46,890 bases of DNA from an uncultured Acidiferrobacteraceae bacterium (GCA_913062915.1 CAJXWH010000003.1:1-46890), one strand, 5' to 3'. Positions 10,220 through 18,939 are shown, counted from the stretch's first letter. Program-made: numbers and translations. Notes: generated from the letters alone by a model not told the origin.

Positions 10220-10819
10220 TCAAGCAGGCGCTTCGATTCTTTCGTGCAGCGGGCTGTTGCGAGGGAAATGGGCCAGTAAAAATTCCATCTGGTCGGCCAG
10301 GATTCGTCGACCAGAGAGATAAATGTACTCCGCATGAGAAGGCACGAAGGGCACGGCAATAAGTTCCATTCCCGCTTCCTCCGGTGTCAGGTCCCCCTTG
10401 TGGTGATTGCAACGCTTGCAGGCCGTGACGCAGTTTTTCCAGATGTCCGCACCCCCCCGACTCAGTGCCCGTATATGATCACGGGATAACTCGGATGGCT
10501 GAAACTGCTTGCCGCAGTAGAGGCAAAGATACGCATCTCGCCGAAACAGTGTCTTGTTGTTGAGTGGCGGGGTATAACTGGGGTGTCGCTTCAGGTGCGC
10601 ATGTGAATGGCCGAGGGTGCAAACGATCGAATGAACGTCAAGCGTACTTTGCCTGCCATTTTTTGCGTTGATGCCACCATGAATTGTGAACAGCATCCCG
10701 CCCATAGGATAGAGAACCTGTTTGAGCGCATACAAACGCGCCGCGTCCTGATAGCCGATCCAATCAATTGGCATTCCAGCGACATCGGTTCGAAGAACTC
10801 GCAGACTTAAGTCAATCAT
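10220..10819 (-). CDS. HNH endonuclease domain protein
   Basis: A 199-residue protein with a C-terminal HNH nuclease domain. The zinc-ribbon-like pairs CLYC and CKRC bracket the catalytic segment SRDHIRALSRGG and the later CNHHKGDLTPEEAGM. This type (COG1403) is widespread as a stand-alone chromosomal gene of uncertain function. The ATG at 10819 is preferred over longer versions because GGGAGAGGGA lies just upstream. The N-terminal half (DLSLRVLRTDVAGMPIDWIG) matches the conserved region seen in this stand-alone group. It sits between an MFS transporter and the PLP enzyme, with no methylase or intron nearby, so I do not read it as restriction-modification or a homing element. Confidence 0.85.
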   Translation of the reverse strand: MIDLSLRVLRTDVAGMPIDWIGYQDAARLYALKQVLYPMGGMLFTIHGGINAKNGRQSTLDVHSIVCTLGHSHAHLKRHPSYTPPLNNKTLFRRDAYLCLYCGKQFQPSELSRDHIRALSRGGADIWKNCVTACKRCNHHKGDLTPEEAGMELIAVPFVPSHAEYIYLSGRRILADQMEFLLAHFPRNSPLHERIEAPA

Positions 10820-10915
10820 TCCCTCTCCCTCGCAACGATGCCTGCTACTTTGCGTGAATTCTCGGGTCGAATCAACCAGAGAATGCCCGCCAAACAAGCC
10901 ACCCATGGGACACAG

Positions 10916-12178
10916 TCAGCGCGACGGGATGTTGCCGACACCCTCGCCTGCGGGTACAGCAGCCAACCTGGCGAGTGGTGCTTCATTGATCGGCAAGTGC
11001 ACCAGCGCCGCTACAATCCCAAGCACAATTCCTGCATACCATACCAGATCGTAAGTCCCTGTCATGTCGTAGAGAAAACCGCCCAGCCAAACCCCGAGGA
11101 AGCTGCCCAGTTGGTGACTTACAAATACAAATCCGTACAAGGTTGCCATGTAGCGAACCCCGAATATTTGTGCGACCACCATGTTGGTGAGTGGCACGGT
11201 AGAGAGCCATAGAATACCCATGGCTGCCGCAAAGAGATAGAGACTCAGCTCTGTCTTAGGCATCACGAGCAATACCAATATCACCACTGCCCTTGCCGCA
11301 TAAATAAAACTCAGCCCCAGTTTTTTAACCCCGCGGCGTCCATACATCCCGGAAAGAATCGACCCGACGATGTTGAATATACCGATCAGTGCGATCGACC
11401 AGGCGCCAACGCGGGGGGCAAACCCGAGATCGGTGACATAGGCTGGGAAGTGAATCCCGATAAAAGCAACGTGAAACCCGCACACGAAAAACCCCGTCGT
11501 GAGAAGTATGAAACCGCGATGCTGGGCTGCTTCGCGAATCGCTTCTGAAATCGTTTGGCCTGTCTCTTGTTCTCCCTTGACGCCCGGGTTAAACGGCAAC
11601 AGTAAGGCAAGGGGTAAAATAATCAGTATCGAAAAAAACAGGAAAAATAATCCGCTCTCCCAACCGTATCCGTCGATCACTCCCTGCGTGATAGGCGAAA
11701 ACAGCACCTGACCGAAAGACGTTGCGGCCGTACCAACCCCAAACACTAAGGAACGCTTCTCCGGGCCTACCACACGCACCATTGCAGTCGAGATCAGTGT
11801 AAACGAAGTAAAAGAGACTCCCACACCCGTCAATACCCCAGCTGTCAGATGCAAAATAGTAACGGAATCGGTGAAAGCCATACCCCATAGGCCCAACGCA
11901 TAGACCAGCGCACCTCCTATGATCACCAGCACATACCCATAGCGATCAGCGAGTATCCCAGCGACTGGCATCATCAATCCCCACAGTAGATTCTGGATAG
12001 CCATCGCCAAAGCAAATGTCTCCCGGTCCCATTCCATCGCCCCGGACATGGGCGTAAGAAAAAGGCCGAATGTAGACCGAGCGCCGAACCCAATCAGGCA
12101 GATCAAGCAACCAGCTATCATCACCACCACCGGTTTCTGCCATCTCTGTGACCCGAAAGTGTGTTCTGTCTCGTTCAT
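10916..12178 (-). CDS. MFS transporter
   Basis: Major facilitator superfamily permease of about 420 residues with roughly 12 hydrophobic segments and a central hydrophilic loop near residue 205. The loop 2/3 motif GILADRYGYV and the related GMYGRRGVKKLG at the start of the second half support the family. The sequence resembles the monocarboxylate/oxalate-formate-like (OFA/YbfB) branch; the substrate is unknown. The ATG at 12178 is chosen over a TTG four codons earlier. It lies downstream of the two peptide-type permeases on the same strand after a 155-bp gap, and upstream of the HNH gene. The gap has a T-run but no clear terminator. Confidence 0.88.
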   Translation of the reverse strand: MNETEHTFGSQRWQKPVVVMIAGCLICLIGFGARSTFGLFLTPMSGAMEWDRETFALAMAIQNLLWGLMMPVAGILADRYGYVLVIIGGALVYALGLWGMAFTDSVTILHLTAGVLTGVGVSFTSFTLISTAMVRVVGPEKRSLVFGVGTAATSFGQVLFSPITQGVIDGYGWESGLFFLFFSILIILPLALLLPFNPGVKGEQETGQTISEAIREAAQHRGFILLTTGFFVCGFHVAFIGIHFPAYVTDLGFAPRVGAWSIALIGIFNIVGSILSGMYGRRGVKKLGLSFIYAARAVVILVLLVMPKTELSLYLFAAAMGILWLSTVPLTNMVVAQIFGVRYMATLYGFVFVSHQLGSFLGVWLGGFLYDMTGTYDLVWYAGIVLGIVAALVHLPINEAPLARLAAVPAGEGVGNIPSR

Positions 12179-12333
12179 GAATAAACTCAAAAGATGTAGA
12201 AGGTTAAAGCCGCGTAATTGTTCAATCGTAATCGACCTTTTTTTGTTCCAAGTTATTTGCCAAGAATTCGAACAAAACGGTCAGACCGCAAACATCCCCA
12301 TTTGATCAAAGCCACGGACCGCGCACGCTGGTT

Positions 12334-13176
12334 TTAGATCGGGTCCCGAAGTCCGCTCGATCGATGCAACAGCCAGTCGACGACAAAATTGACCGCCACC
12401 GTCAAGATAGCGATGGCAGCCGCCGGCAGGAGCGGCGTGATGTCACCGTAATTAATCAGCGTGGCATTGTCACGCACCATGGAACCCCAGTCGGCGGTGG
12501 GTGGCTGAATCCCAAGACCCAAAAAACTCAAGGCGGCGATAAACAGAAACACAAAACAAAAACGAAGCCCGAATTCGGCCAGGAGCGGCGCCATGATGTT
12601 CGGCAGAATTTCCTTGCGGATCACCCACCACAGCCCCTCACCGCGCAACCGAGCGACTTCAACATACTCCAAAACCACAACATTCATCGCTGCTGCCCGC
12701 GTGATTCGATACACCCGCGTGCAGTCCAATACTGCGATCACCAAAATTAAAATCGGGATCGAAGTCCCGAGTATGGTCAGGATTAACAACGCAAAAACCA
12801 AGCTCGGGATGGCCATTAAAATATCTACAATTCGACTGATGATGGTGTCGTACCAACCGCCGAGGATCGCAGCCAACATCCCGGTGGCGCCCCCGACTAA
12901 AAATGCAAGAGTTACCGCCGCAAGAGCAATACCGATAGTATTCCTGGCGCCAAATATAAGGCGGGACAGCATATCGCGACCGAGACTATCCGTGCCGAGG
13001 GGATATTTATCTGACCACAATTCGTAAGACGCACCCAGAATCTCCGTCTCACTGTAGGGTGCGATGACCGGGGCAAACACGGCCACTACAAGGTAGGCCA
13101 TAACCACCACCAGCCCCAACTTTGCTGTCAGCGGCACCGCCCAAAACCCTTTAAGCATGCTTTGCATGGCGGTCAA
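12334..13176 (-). CDS. Peptide/nickel-type ABC transporter permease (DppC-like)
   Basis: Inner-membrane permease of 280 residues with the OppC N-terminal segment, the motif GTDSLGRDMLSRLIFGARNT and the EAA-like loop VEVARLRGEGLWWVIRKEILPN. These are diagnostic of DppC/OppC/GsiD permeases. The frame opens with a TTG that overlaps the stop of the upstream permease gene; an internal ATG at 13167 is an alternative start. The usual neighbours, a family 5 binding protein and two ATPases, are absent here. A binding protein of the right type occurs at 32-33.7 kb and a double ATPase at the right end, which could complete the transporter. Confidence 0.92.
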   Translation of the reverse strand: MTAMQSMLKGFWAVPLTAKLGLVVVMAYLVVAVFAPVIAPYSETEILGASYELWSDKYPLGTDSLGRDMLSRLIFGARNTIGIALAAVTLAFLVGGATGMLAAILGGWYDTIISRIVDILMAIPSLVFALLILTILGTSIPILILVIAVLDCTRVYRITRAAAMNVVVLEYVEVARLRGEGLWWVIRKEILPNIMAPLLAEFGLRFCFVFLFIAALSFLGLGIQPPTADWGSMVRDNATLINYGDITPLLPAAAIAILTVAVNFVVDWLLHRSSGLRDPI

Positions 13177-14129
13177 CGCGGATGCAGCAATCGCGGGTTA
13201 GTAACGATCGCGACGATGTCAGCCAGAAGATTCAACAGTATGTAGACCCCGGCAAAAATCATAGAGCACGCCTGTACCACTGGCACATCTCGCTTCGAGA
13301 CACTGTCCACCAGCAACTGACCAAGGCCTGGATACACGAACACGACCTCGACGATCACCACGCCAACCACAAGGTACGCAAGATTGAGCGCAATTACATT
13401 CACGATGGGGCCCCAAGCATTAGGCAGTGCGTGATGAAAAATCACCCGCATCGGGCGGATCCCCTTGAGATAAGCCATCTCAATGTAATCGCTCGACAGC
13501 AAATTGATGATGGCCGCTCGAGTCATCCGCATCATGTGAGCCACCACCACCAGGGTCAGTGTTGCGGCGGGTAATAACGTTCGAAATAGCTTATCCCCAA
13601 GCGGAAGATCCGTACTGACATTCGAGATACCGGGAAACCATCCTGCTTTGACAGCAAAAAACAGGATCAAAATGTAGGCCACGAAAAATTCGGGGAAAGA
13701 GATCGAAGTCAACGTGAACAAGTTAACTCCACGGTCAAAGATACTGTTCCGGTACAAAGCTGCCAACAACCCCAAGATCAAAGACAACGGCACCGCAATC
13801 GCTGCGGCAAATCCACCGAGAAAAAGGGTATTTGAAAGACGTACGCCCACGAGTTCAGCAATCTCTCGCCTGTTGGCGAGCGACCTGCCCATGTCTCCCG
13901 TCACCATCCCCTTCAACCACTCGATGTAACGTTCGTGCACCGGCCGATCGATGCCGAGTTCGGCGCGAAACACTGCCACCGTTTCTGGGGTCGCCGATTG
14001 GCCCAGGATCGCCTGCGTGATATCCCCAGGCAAAAGTTCGACAATCGAGGCAATGATCAGCGAAACGATAAATAGAGTAAAGAGGCCCAGCGCAAGGCGC
14101 TGGGCCACCACTCTCAACAAATTAAACAA
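13173..14129 (-). CDS. Peptide/nickel-type ABC transporter permease (DppB-like)
   Basis: Inner-membrane permease of 318 residues that pairs with the DppC-like protein. The N-terminal RVVAQRLALGLFTLFIVSLI segment, the PGD motif (ELLPGD), ELGIDRPVHERYIEWL and the EAA-like loop AYLKGIRPMRVIFHHALPNA are all typical of DppB. The start appears to be TTG (14127-14129), with AAGGAAAG six bases upstream; no ATG or GTG fits as well. A 26-codon reading frame with its own ribosome site ends across this start. The AT-rich 344-bp divergent region upstream holds a plausible promoter. Confidence 0.92.
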   Translation of the reverse strand: MFNLLRVVAQRLALGLFTLFIVSLIIASIVELLPGDITQAILGQSATPETVAVFRAELGIDRPVHERYIEWLKGMVTGDMGRSLANRREIAELVGVRLSNTLFLGGFAAAIAVPLSLILGLLAALYRNSIFDRGVNLFTLTSISFPEFFVAYILILFFAVKAGWFPGISNVSTDLPLGDKLFRTLLPAATLTLVVVAHMMRMTRAAIINLLSSDYIEMAYLKGIRPMRVIFHHALPNAWGPIVNVIALNLAYLVVGVVIVEVVFVYPGLGQLLVDSVSKRDVPVVQACSMIFAGVYILLNLLADIVAIVTNPRLLHPR

Positions 14130-14202
14130 TTAATGCTTTCCTTAATAAGTCAACAAAGCTAACTAGGCAAACCACCATCTTTCGTGATATTTGCTCAGCC
14201 AT
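14122..14202 (-). CDS. Possible 26-residue leader peptide overlapping dppB-like start
   Basis: A short frame opens with ATG at 14202 (MAEQISRKMV...) and ends with TAA overlapping the TTG start of the DppB-like permease by eight bases, in a different frame. AGGA stands nine bases before the ATG. The position fits a translationally coupled leader, but short frames arise by chance and nothing shows that it is translated. It carries no stretch of one amino acid that would suggest classical attenuation. Confidence 0.25.
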   Translation of the reverse strand: MAEQISRKMVVCLVSFVDLLRKALIV

Positions 14203-14473
14203 AATATTTGTTCCTTTAGGTTGTGATGAAAACATACAGGTTAGAACACTCAACTTATAATTAATCTTTACTTCGAAAAAGAGCATAACGCGAAAGACCA
14301 TTTTTCACAATTTTCCGCCAATTTTGGTAACTGACCTTAGTTTTTCTTTGATTTTTAAGTAAAATTCGAACGCCTGGTATAAGAAGAGTTGGATGGTCTC
14401 TTATTTGAATCCGCTCACAAGATCACGCTTTGGACGAATACAATCCTTTGCCCAGTGAATCCGAGTTAACCCC
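14203..14473. other. AT-rich divergent intergenic region
   Basis: Together with the leader-ORF segment this forms a 344-bp gap between the divergent DppB-like and SDR genes, clearly more AT-rich than its surroundings. It holds the minus-strand promoter candidate described separately. On the plus strand a TATAAG lies about 95 bp before the SDR start, but no good -35 stands at the right distance. I see no RNA gene, repeat or longer reading frame. Confidence 0.5.
14282..14310 (-). promoter_or_regulatory. Putative sigma70-type promoter for the DppB/DppC-like genes
   Basis: On the minus strand TTGTGA (14305-14310) and TATGCT (14282-14287) are 17 bases apart, each matching consensus at four of six positions. 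It lies about 150 bp before the permease start and 80 bp before the possible leader peptide. Prediction only. Confidence 0.35.
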
Positions 14474-15235
14474 ATGGTCCAGAGAGTTCTGATCACCGCG
14501 GGTGCGAGCGGAATCGGCCGCGCAATGGCGGATGCATTCTCGGCCCAAGGTGCCACAGTATGGGTTGCCGACGTAGATGAAGCAGCGCTTGATGCCTGCC
14601 CAAAAGAATGGCGACGGGACCAGCTCGATGTAACCGATGAAAAAGCGGTCTCCAAACTCTTTGAGCGATTGCACGCTGACTGGAGTGAACTCAACGTGCT
14701 ATGTGCCAATGCCGGCATTGCTGGCCCAACCGCACCTGTGGAAGAGATTTCACTTACCGAATGGCAGCGCTGTGTTTCCGTTAACCTCGAGGGCGCTTTT
14801 CTCTTTGCCAAATACGCGGCGCCGGTTATGAAAAACCAGCAAAGCGGAGTGATTCTTCTGACTTCTTCGACTGCAGGGCTCTATGGATTTATGCATCGGG
14901 CACCGTACGTTTCGGCCAAATGGGGCGTGATCGGCCTGATGAAGACGCTCGCCATTGAGCTCGGCCCGTTTAATATTCGGGCCAACGCAATCTGCCCTGG
15001 AGGCGTTGAAGGGGCTCGTCTTGACCGCGTGGTAGAGCGGGAAGCCGAGGCAAAAGGCGTGAACGTAAACAAGATTCGCGCGGCTTACACTGCGGGGACT
15101 TCCATGCGAAGCCTCGTCAGCCCAGCAGACATCGCCAACATGGCGGTGTTCCTGGCCAGCGATGGGGCTCGACTTGTCAGTGGGCAAGTGATCGCTGTGG
15201 ACGGCCATACCGAGCACCCCGAGCCTAAGTTTTAG
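14474..15235 (+). CDS. SDR family oxidoreductase
   Basis: Classical short-chain dehydrogenase/reductase of 253 residues. The nucleotide-binding motif is TAGASGIGRA, a slight variant of TGxxxGIG. An acidic residue in VADVDE after the second beta strand suggests NAD(H) preference. Also visible are NAGIAGP, the catalytic serine in LTSSTAG, and YVSAK with the catalytic Tyr and Lys. The C-terminal SGQVIAVDGH is typical. The substrate is unknown; a secondary alcohol or 3-hydroxy acid is likely. dmdA follows on the same strand after 155 bp without an obvious terminator, so co-expression is possible but not shown. Confidence 0.9.
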   Translation: MVQRVLITAGASGIGRAMADAFSAQGATVWVADVDEAALDACPKEWRRDQLDVTDEKAVSKLFERLHADWSELNVLCANAGIAGPTAPVEEISLTEWQRCVSVNLEGAFLFAKYAAPVMKNQQSGVILLTSSTAGLYGFMHRAPYVSAKWGVIGLMKTLAIELGPFNIRANAICPGGVEGARLDRVVEREAEAKGVNVNKIRAAYTAGTSMRSLVSPADIANMAVFLASDGARLVSGQVIAVDGHTEHPEPKF

Positions 15236-15390
15236 CATTGGCTTCTAGCATGATGCGAAATTATCCCGCTCAAAATCCCAAAAAAGTCGCTGCCCAATAC
15301 AAGCACTATCCAATCGGGGGAAGAATCTAGCAAAGCAGTCACACCACAATTTGAACATTAATCAATTCAACGACAACGGAGCACAATTTC

Positions 15391-16497
15391 ATGTCTATGC
15401 CCTATCTCACGCCGGCCATTCGCCTTCGCAGTACGCCCTTTTCCCGGCGGGTAATAGCCGCCGGCGCGAAAGCCTATACGGTCTACAACCACATGCTATT
15501 GGCTTCCTTCTTTCGCTCGGTCGAAGAGGATTATGCGCACCTCAAGAGAGCCGTTCAGGTGTGGGATGTGTCGTGCGAGCGCCAGGTCGAGATCATCGGT
15601 CCCGACGCACTGCGGCTGGTGCAGCTAACGACCCCGCGGGATTTGTCTCGAATGGCGGATGATCAGTGCTGTTATATCCCTATGGTCGATGAAAACGGTC
15701 ACATGTTAAATGACCCGATTGCTATCAAACTCGCAGATAATCGCTACTGGATCTCACTTGCCGACACCGACATGCTCTATTACTTTAAAGGTCTTGCCAG
15801 CGGTTTCGGTCTTAATGCCAAAGCGTTCGAACCCGACGTTTCTCCACTCGCGATCCAAGGGCCCAAAGCGGACCAACTGGTGGCTCGTGTTTTTGGACAG
15901 GAAGTTGTCGACACTAAGTTCTTTCGATACAAGACTATCAATTTTCAGGGCCAGAAAATGATCATTGCACGCTCCGGCTGGTCGCACCAGGGGGGATTCG
16001 AACTCTACCTGGACGGTTCGGAATATGGAGAACCGCTCTGGGACCAGTTGTTCGAAGCCGGCGAAGACCTCGACGTTCGTGCAGGCGGCCCTAACTTGAT
16101 CGAGCGAATCGAGGCGGGGCTTTTGTCCTACGGCAATGACATTACGATCGACACCACACCGTTCGAGGCCGGGCTTGGCAACTACTGTAACCTGGATACG
16201 GCAACCGACTGTCTCGGACATGAAGCGTTACTGACGCAACAAGACCCAAGTCGCCAGATTCGATCAATTTCCATTGACGGACCGTCGATCTCTGCCATCA
16301 CAAAATACTGGCCACTCAAGGACCGTGAACGTCACGTGGCAGGCCATATCTCCTCGGCCGCCTGGTCTCCCGATTTTGAAACCAACGTCGCCATTGGCAT
16401 GGTCCATGAAACACACTGGACACCTGGCACCGAACTCACCGTTGAAACCGAAAACGGTGAGCGAACCGCCACGGTCAGAGACAGTTTCTGGATTTGA
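15391..16497 (+). CDS. dmdA: Dimethylsulfoniopropionate demethylase DmdA
   Basis: DmdA is a GcvT-family enzyme that transfers a methyl group of DMSP to tetrahydrofolate, giving 3-methylmercaptopropionate and 5-methyl-THF. The 368-residue protein shows blocks I recall from SAR11 and roseobacter DmdA: YTVYNHMLL near residue 30, SVEEDYAHLK, VQVWDVSCERQVEI, FEPDVSPLAIQGPK, KFFRYK and RAGGPNLIERIEAGLLSYGND. These separate it from ordinary GcvT and from dimethylglycine or sarcosine enzymes. GGAG lies ten bases before the ATG. A CitE-like lyase gene starts 13 bp downstream. The later DmdB, DmdC and DmdD steps are not clearly present. This gene is the strongest sign of a marine lifestyle. Confidence 0.92.
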   Translation: MSMPYLTPAIRLRSTPFSRRVIAAGAKAYTVYNHMLLASFFRSVEEDYAHLKRAVQVWDVSCERQVEIIGPDALRLVQLTTPRDLSRMADDQCCYIPMVDENGHMLNDPIAIKLADNRYWISLADTDMLYYFKGLASGFGLNAKAFEPDVSPLAIQGPKADQLVARVFGQEVVDTKFFRYKTINFQGQKMIIARSGWSHQGGFELYLDGSEYGEPLWDQLFEAGEDLDVRAGGPNLIERIEAGLLSYGNDITIDTTPFEAGLGNYCNLDTATDCLGHEALLTQQDPSRQIRSISIDGPSISAITKYWPLKDRERHVAGHISSAAWSPDFETNVAIGMVHETHWTPGTELTVETENGERTATVRDSFWI

Positions 16498-16510
16498 ACT
16501 GGAGATTCGT

Positions 16511-17377
16511 GTGAACCAGACAGCGGAACGAACTGCGAGGCCGCGGCGGAGTTTTATTTTCTCGCCGGGCCTCAAGCCAGACATGTTTCCAAAAGCGCTG
16601 GCCTCGGGGACCGATATTGTCTGCATAGAGCTCGAGGATGGGATCGCGCCGAAAGATAAGCAGCAGGCCCGTGAACACGCACTGGCTTTGTTCGCTACAC
16701 CGCAGGCCGATGATGGAATTGAACGGATCGTACGCATCAACTGCCTTCGGAGTGCGTTCGGCCTGGCAGATGTCCAGGCCGTGCTCGATACCCATACGCC
16801 ACCGCCCGGATTGATGTTACCCAAAGTGATGGCGCCGGATGAGATCACCTGGCTGGACGACCTCCTGAGCGAGCGAGGTCACAATACACGTTTGCACGTC
16901 ATCATCGAAACGAATGCCGCCCTCGAATCAGCCCACAAAATCGCACGGGCCAGCCCCCGCATTGACGCGCTTTTTTTCGGTGGCATAGATATGGCCGCCG
17001 AGCTGCACTGCCGGAATGCCTGGGAGCCCCTTCTTTATGCCCGCTCGCGCGTGGTTCATGCCGCTGCGGCCGCAGGCGTCGACGTCATTGATGTCCCCTA
17101 CCTGAATCTCAACGATTTGAGCGGCATGGAACGGGAGGCCCGCCTTGCAAGAGAGTTGGGTTTCAGCGGCAAAGGGGCTATTCACCCGAAACAAATTCCG
17201 ATTCTTAACCGAGTATTTACGCCCACCGAGGCCGAGATCGCCGACGCCCGGAAAATTCTCCAAGCGTTCGAGGCGGCGGATACCGGTCTCGTGGTGGTTG
17301 ACGGAAAATTGATTGAAAAACCGGTGGTTCGAGAGATGCGTCGGATCTTGTCGATTGCTGAACGGTTGCCCCGCTGA
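16511..17377 (+). CDS. HpcH/HpaI aldolase / CitE-like CoA-ester lyase
   Basis: TIM-barrel lyase of the CitE / malyl-CoA lyase family, 288 residues from a GTG start at 16511, with GGAG ten bases upstream. The frame extends further upstream, but that part overlaps dmdA and is not credible. Family features seen: RSFIFSPGLKPDMFPKA at the N-terminus, ELEDG, the metal-binding glutamate in IIETNAAL, the aspartate in FGGIDMA, and GAIHPKQI. Members cleave or form C-C bonds in malyl-, methylmalyl- or citramalyl-CoA. The 13-bp gap to dmdA implies co-transcription, so its substrate could relate to DMSP-derived C3 units, but that is a guess. Confidence 0.88.
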   Translation: MNQTAERTARPRRSFIFSPGLKPDMFPKALASGTDIVCIELEDGIAPKDKQQAREHALALFATPQADDGIERIVRINCLRSAFGLADVQAVLDTHTPPPGLMLPKVMAPDEITWLDDLLSERGHNTRLHVIIETNAALESAHKIARASPRIDALFFGGIDMAAELHCRNAWEPLLYARSRVVHAAAAAGVDVIDVPYLNLNDLSGMEREARLARELGFSGKGAIHPKQIPILNRVFTPTEAEIADARKILQAFEAADTGLVVVDGKLIEKPVVREMRRILSIAERLPR

Positions 17378-17417
17378 GTCTTCCTCGGGGTCAGAGGATC
17401 CACCGGATTTCGATTTA

Positions 17418-18653
17418 TTACTGTGGCAGTAATGGTTGCAGCTTCTGATTCGTATCTGCGAGAACATCCGGATCGACTTCCTGACCCGCCCTCGCCAGCA
17501 TTCCTGCGATTCGGATGTCGCGACCGATTTTCGGTCCGATGGAGACGCCGCAAGCCCCAATGATTCGATCACTGCTTAAGTAAAAGTACAAGATACCCTC
17601 TTCCGGTGAATCTCCACGTTTGACACACGACTCGTAGCCTCTTGCGAGGCCGCTCAACTGCAACACGTAGTCATACTGATCCGACCACATCCACGGAACT
17701 TCGTTATAGGCCGCCGACTCCCCGGTCAGATTCTTGCCTGCGTTTATGCCATGGTTTTGGGCGTGCTTCCAGGACTCTAGCCGCATATGCGTGTCGTAAA
17801 GGGGATGATAGAAACTGGCAACATCTCCAGCTGCGTATACGCCGTCGATTGATGTTCGCCCGCACTCATCCGTGACAATGCCGTTGTCAATTCGTATGGG
17901 GCCTTCCTCGAATGCATCCAGGTTTGGCTCGATCCCGATTCCGGCAATGATCAGATCGCAGGTGATTGAATGACCACCGCTCATTTCCACGTCGTAGGTC
18001 GCGCCGTTTGTCGTGACCCGCGAAACCGTCGTGTTCAACTGAATCGCGACACCCGCCTGTTCGTGTCTTTCCTGCACAATGCCTGCAATCTCTGGGGGAA
18101 TAGCTCTGCCCATGAGTTGTGATCCCGCCTCGATTACGGTCACCCATTTGCCAAGCGTTCTCAACGACGCTGCAAGTTCCAACCCGATAAACCCACCGCC
18201 GATGACCAACACCCGATTTCGGGTTTGCAGTTGATCGACGATAGCCTGGCTTTCGGCCATAGTTCGAAGGTAATGGATTTGCTCTGGGGCCAAACCGTCG
18301 ACTGCAAGGACCCGGTTCTTACTGCCGGTAGTAATCAGGAGTCGATCAAATGCTACCGATGAGTGCTGGTCCAACAACAGTTTGCGATTGTGAAAATCAA
18401 CGGACTCCACTTTCCGGCCCAGTTGCAACTCAATCTTATGCTCCTTGTAAAAATCTTGATCAAAAAATACGCAAGACCCCAACGTTTTCTCCCCCCTGAT
18501 ACATTTTTTTGAAAGGGGTGGGCGTTCGTATGGCAACGAACTTTCTTCAGACACGAGTGTCACCCGACAGCTTTGATCCAATGACCGGATCGCTTTGATG
18601 GCATTAGCAGCAGCTTGACCGCCCCCTAGGATGACGATATTTTTATCGGTCAT
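17418..18653 (-). CDS. FAD/NAD-dependent ferredoxin reductase-like oxidoreductase
   Basis: Pyridine nucleotide-disulfide-type flavoprotein of 411 residues, similar to the reductase components of Rieske dioxygenases and cytochrome P450 systems. Visible features are the N-terminal FAD motif ILGGGQAAANA, SLPYERPPLSK, the NAD motif VIGGGFIGLELA with a following acidic residue, and VYAAGDVASF for FAD. The C-terminal domain matches the reductase C family. It would move electrons from NADH to a ferredoxin or rubredoxin, but no partner oxygenase or ferredoxin gene is nearby. It is convergent with the CitE-like gene and divergent from the hydrolase at 18940. Confidence 0.9.
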   Translation of the reverse strand: MTDKNIVILGGGQAAANAIKAIRSLDQSCRVTLVSEESSLPYERPPLSKKCIRGEKTLGSCVFFDQDFYKEHKIELQLGRKVESVDFHNRKLLLDQHSSVAFDRLLITTGSKNRVLAVDGLAPEQIHYLRTMAESQAIVDQLQTRNRVLVIGGGFIGLELAASLRTLGKWVTVIEAGSQLMGRAIPPEIAGIVQERHEQAGVAIQLNTTVSRVTTNGATYDVEMSGGHSITCDLIIAGIGIEPNLDAFEEGPIRIDNGIVTDECGRTSIDGVYAAGDVASFYHPLYDTHMRLESWKHAQNHGINAGKNLTGESAAYNEVPWMWSDQYDYVLQLSGLARGYESCVKRGDSPEEGILYFYLSSDRIIGACGVSIGPKIGRDIRIAGMLARAGQEVDPDVLADTNQKLQPLLPQ

Positions 18654-18885
18654 TGTTAGCTCTTAGGACTCAAATTCATTCCAAGACAAGAGCCTCAAGA
18701 CGCCCACGTAAATTCAAGCTCTCATCACCCGCAGATCATTATAAGTATGGCGCGCATGCTCTGCGACCTGCTAAAGACGAATTCAAGGTTCTGAAAAACG
18801 CCACTTGAGGCAGCTAAGAACGGCGACGGCTCAGCATACTGCTCCTTTTCGAAGCGCCCTTCCCTTGCTATGCTGTTAGTAACCA

Positions 18886-18910
18886 TGTGAATCTACGAAG
18901 TCGATTCACA
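18886..18910. repeat. Inverted repeat upstream of the PcaD-like hydrolase gene
   Basis: Perfect 8-bp arms TGTGAATC (18886-18893) and GATTCACA (18903-18910) surround nine bases. It lies 30 bp before the hydrolase start and 12 bp after a TATGCT that could be a -10 element (18869-18874). It could be an operator or a leader hairpin. The TGTGA/TCACA spacing of 15 bases does not fit the CRP consensus. Confidence 0.5.
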
Positions 18911-18939
18911 CCCGACTGAGCACCCAGAGCAAACGAATC

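Noticed and set aside
10210-10221. GAGGC/GCCTC mini-hairpin at the end of the HNH gene as a terminator
   Set aside because: Two-base loop, no T-run; too small to support.
15391-16497. Reading the GcvT-fold protein as the missing gcvT of the glycine cleavage system
   Set aside because: Its sequence blocks (VWDVSCERQ, NLIERIEAGLLSYGND) match DmdA, and it lies 12 kb away from gcvHP.
16274-16510. Upstream extension of the CitE-like frame into dmdA
   Set aside because: The extension overlaps dmdA by more than 200 bases; the GTG at 16511 has a ribosome site and gives the normal family N-terminus.
18886-18910. CRP-type site in the hydrolase leader
   Set aside because: TGTGA and TCACA are present, but 15 bases apart rather than the 6 required.
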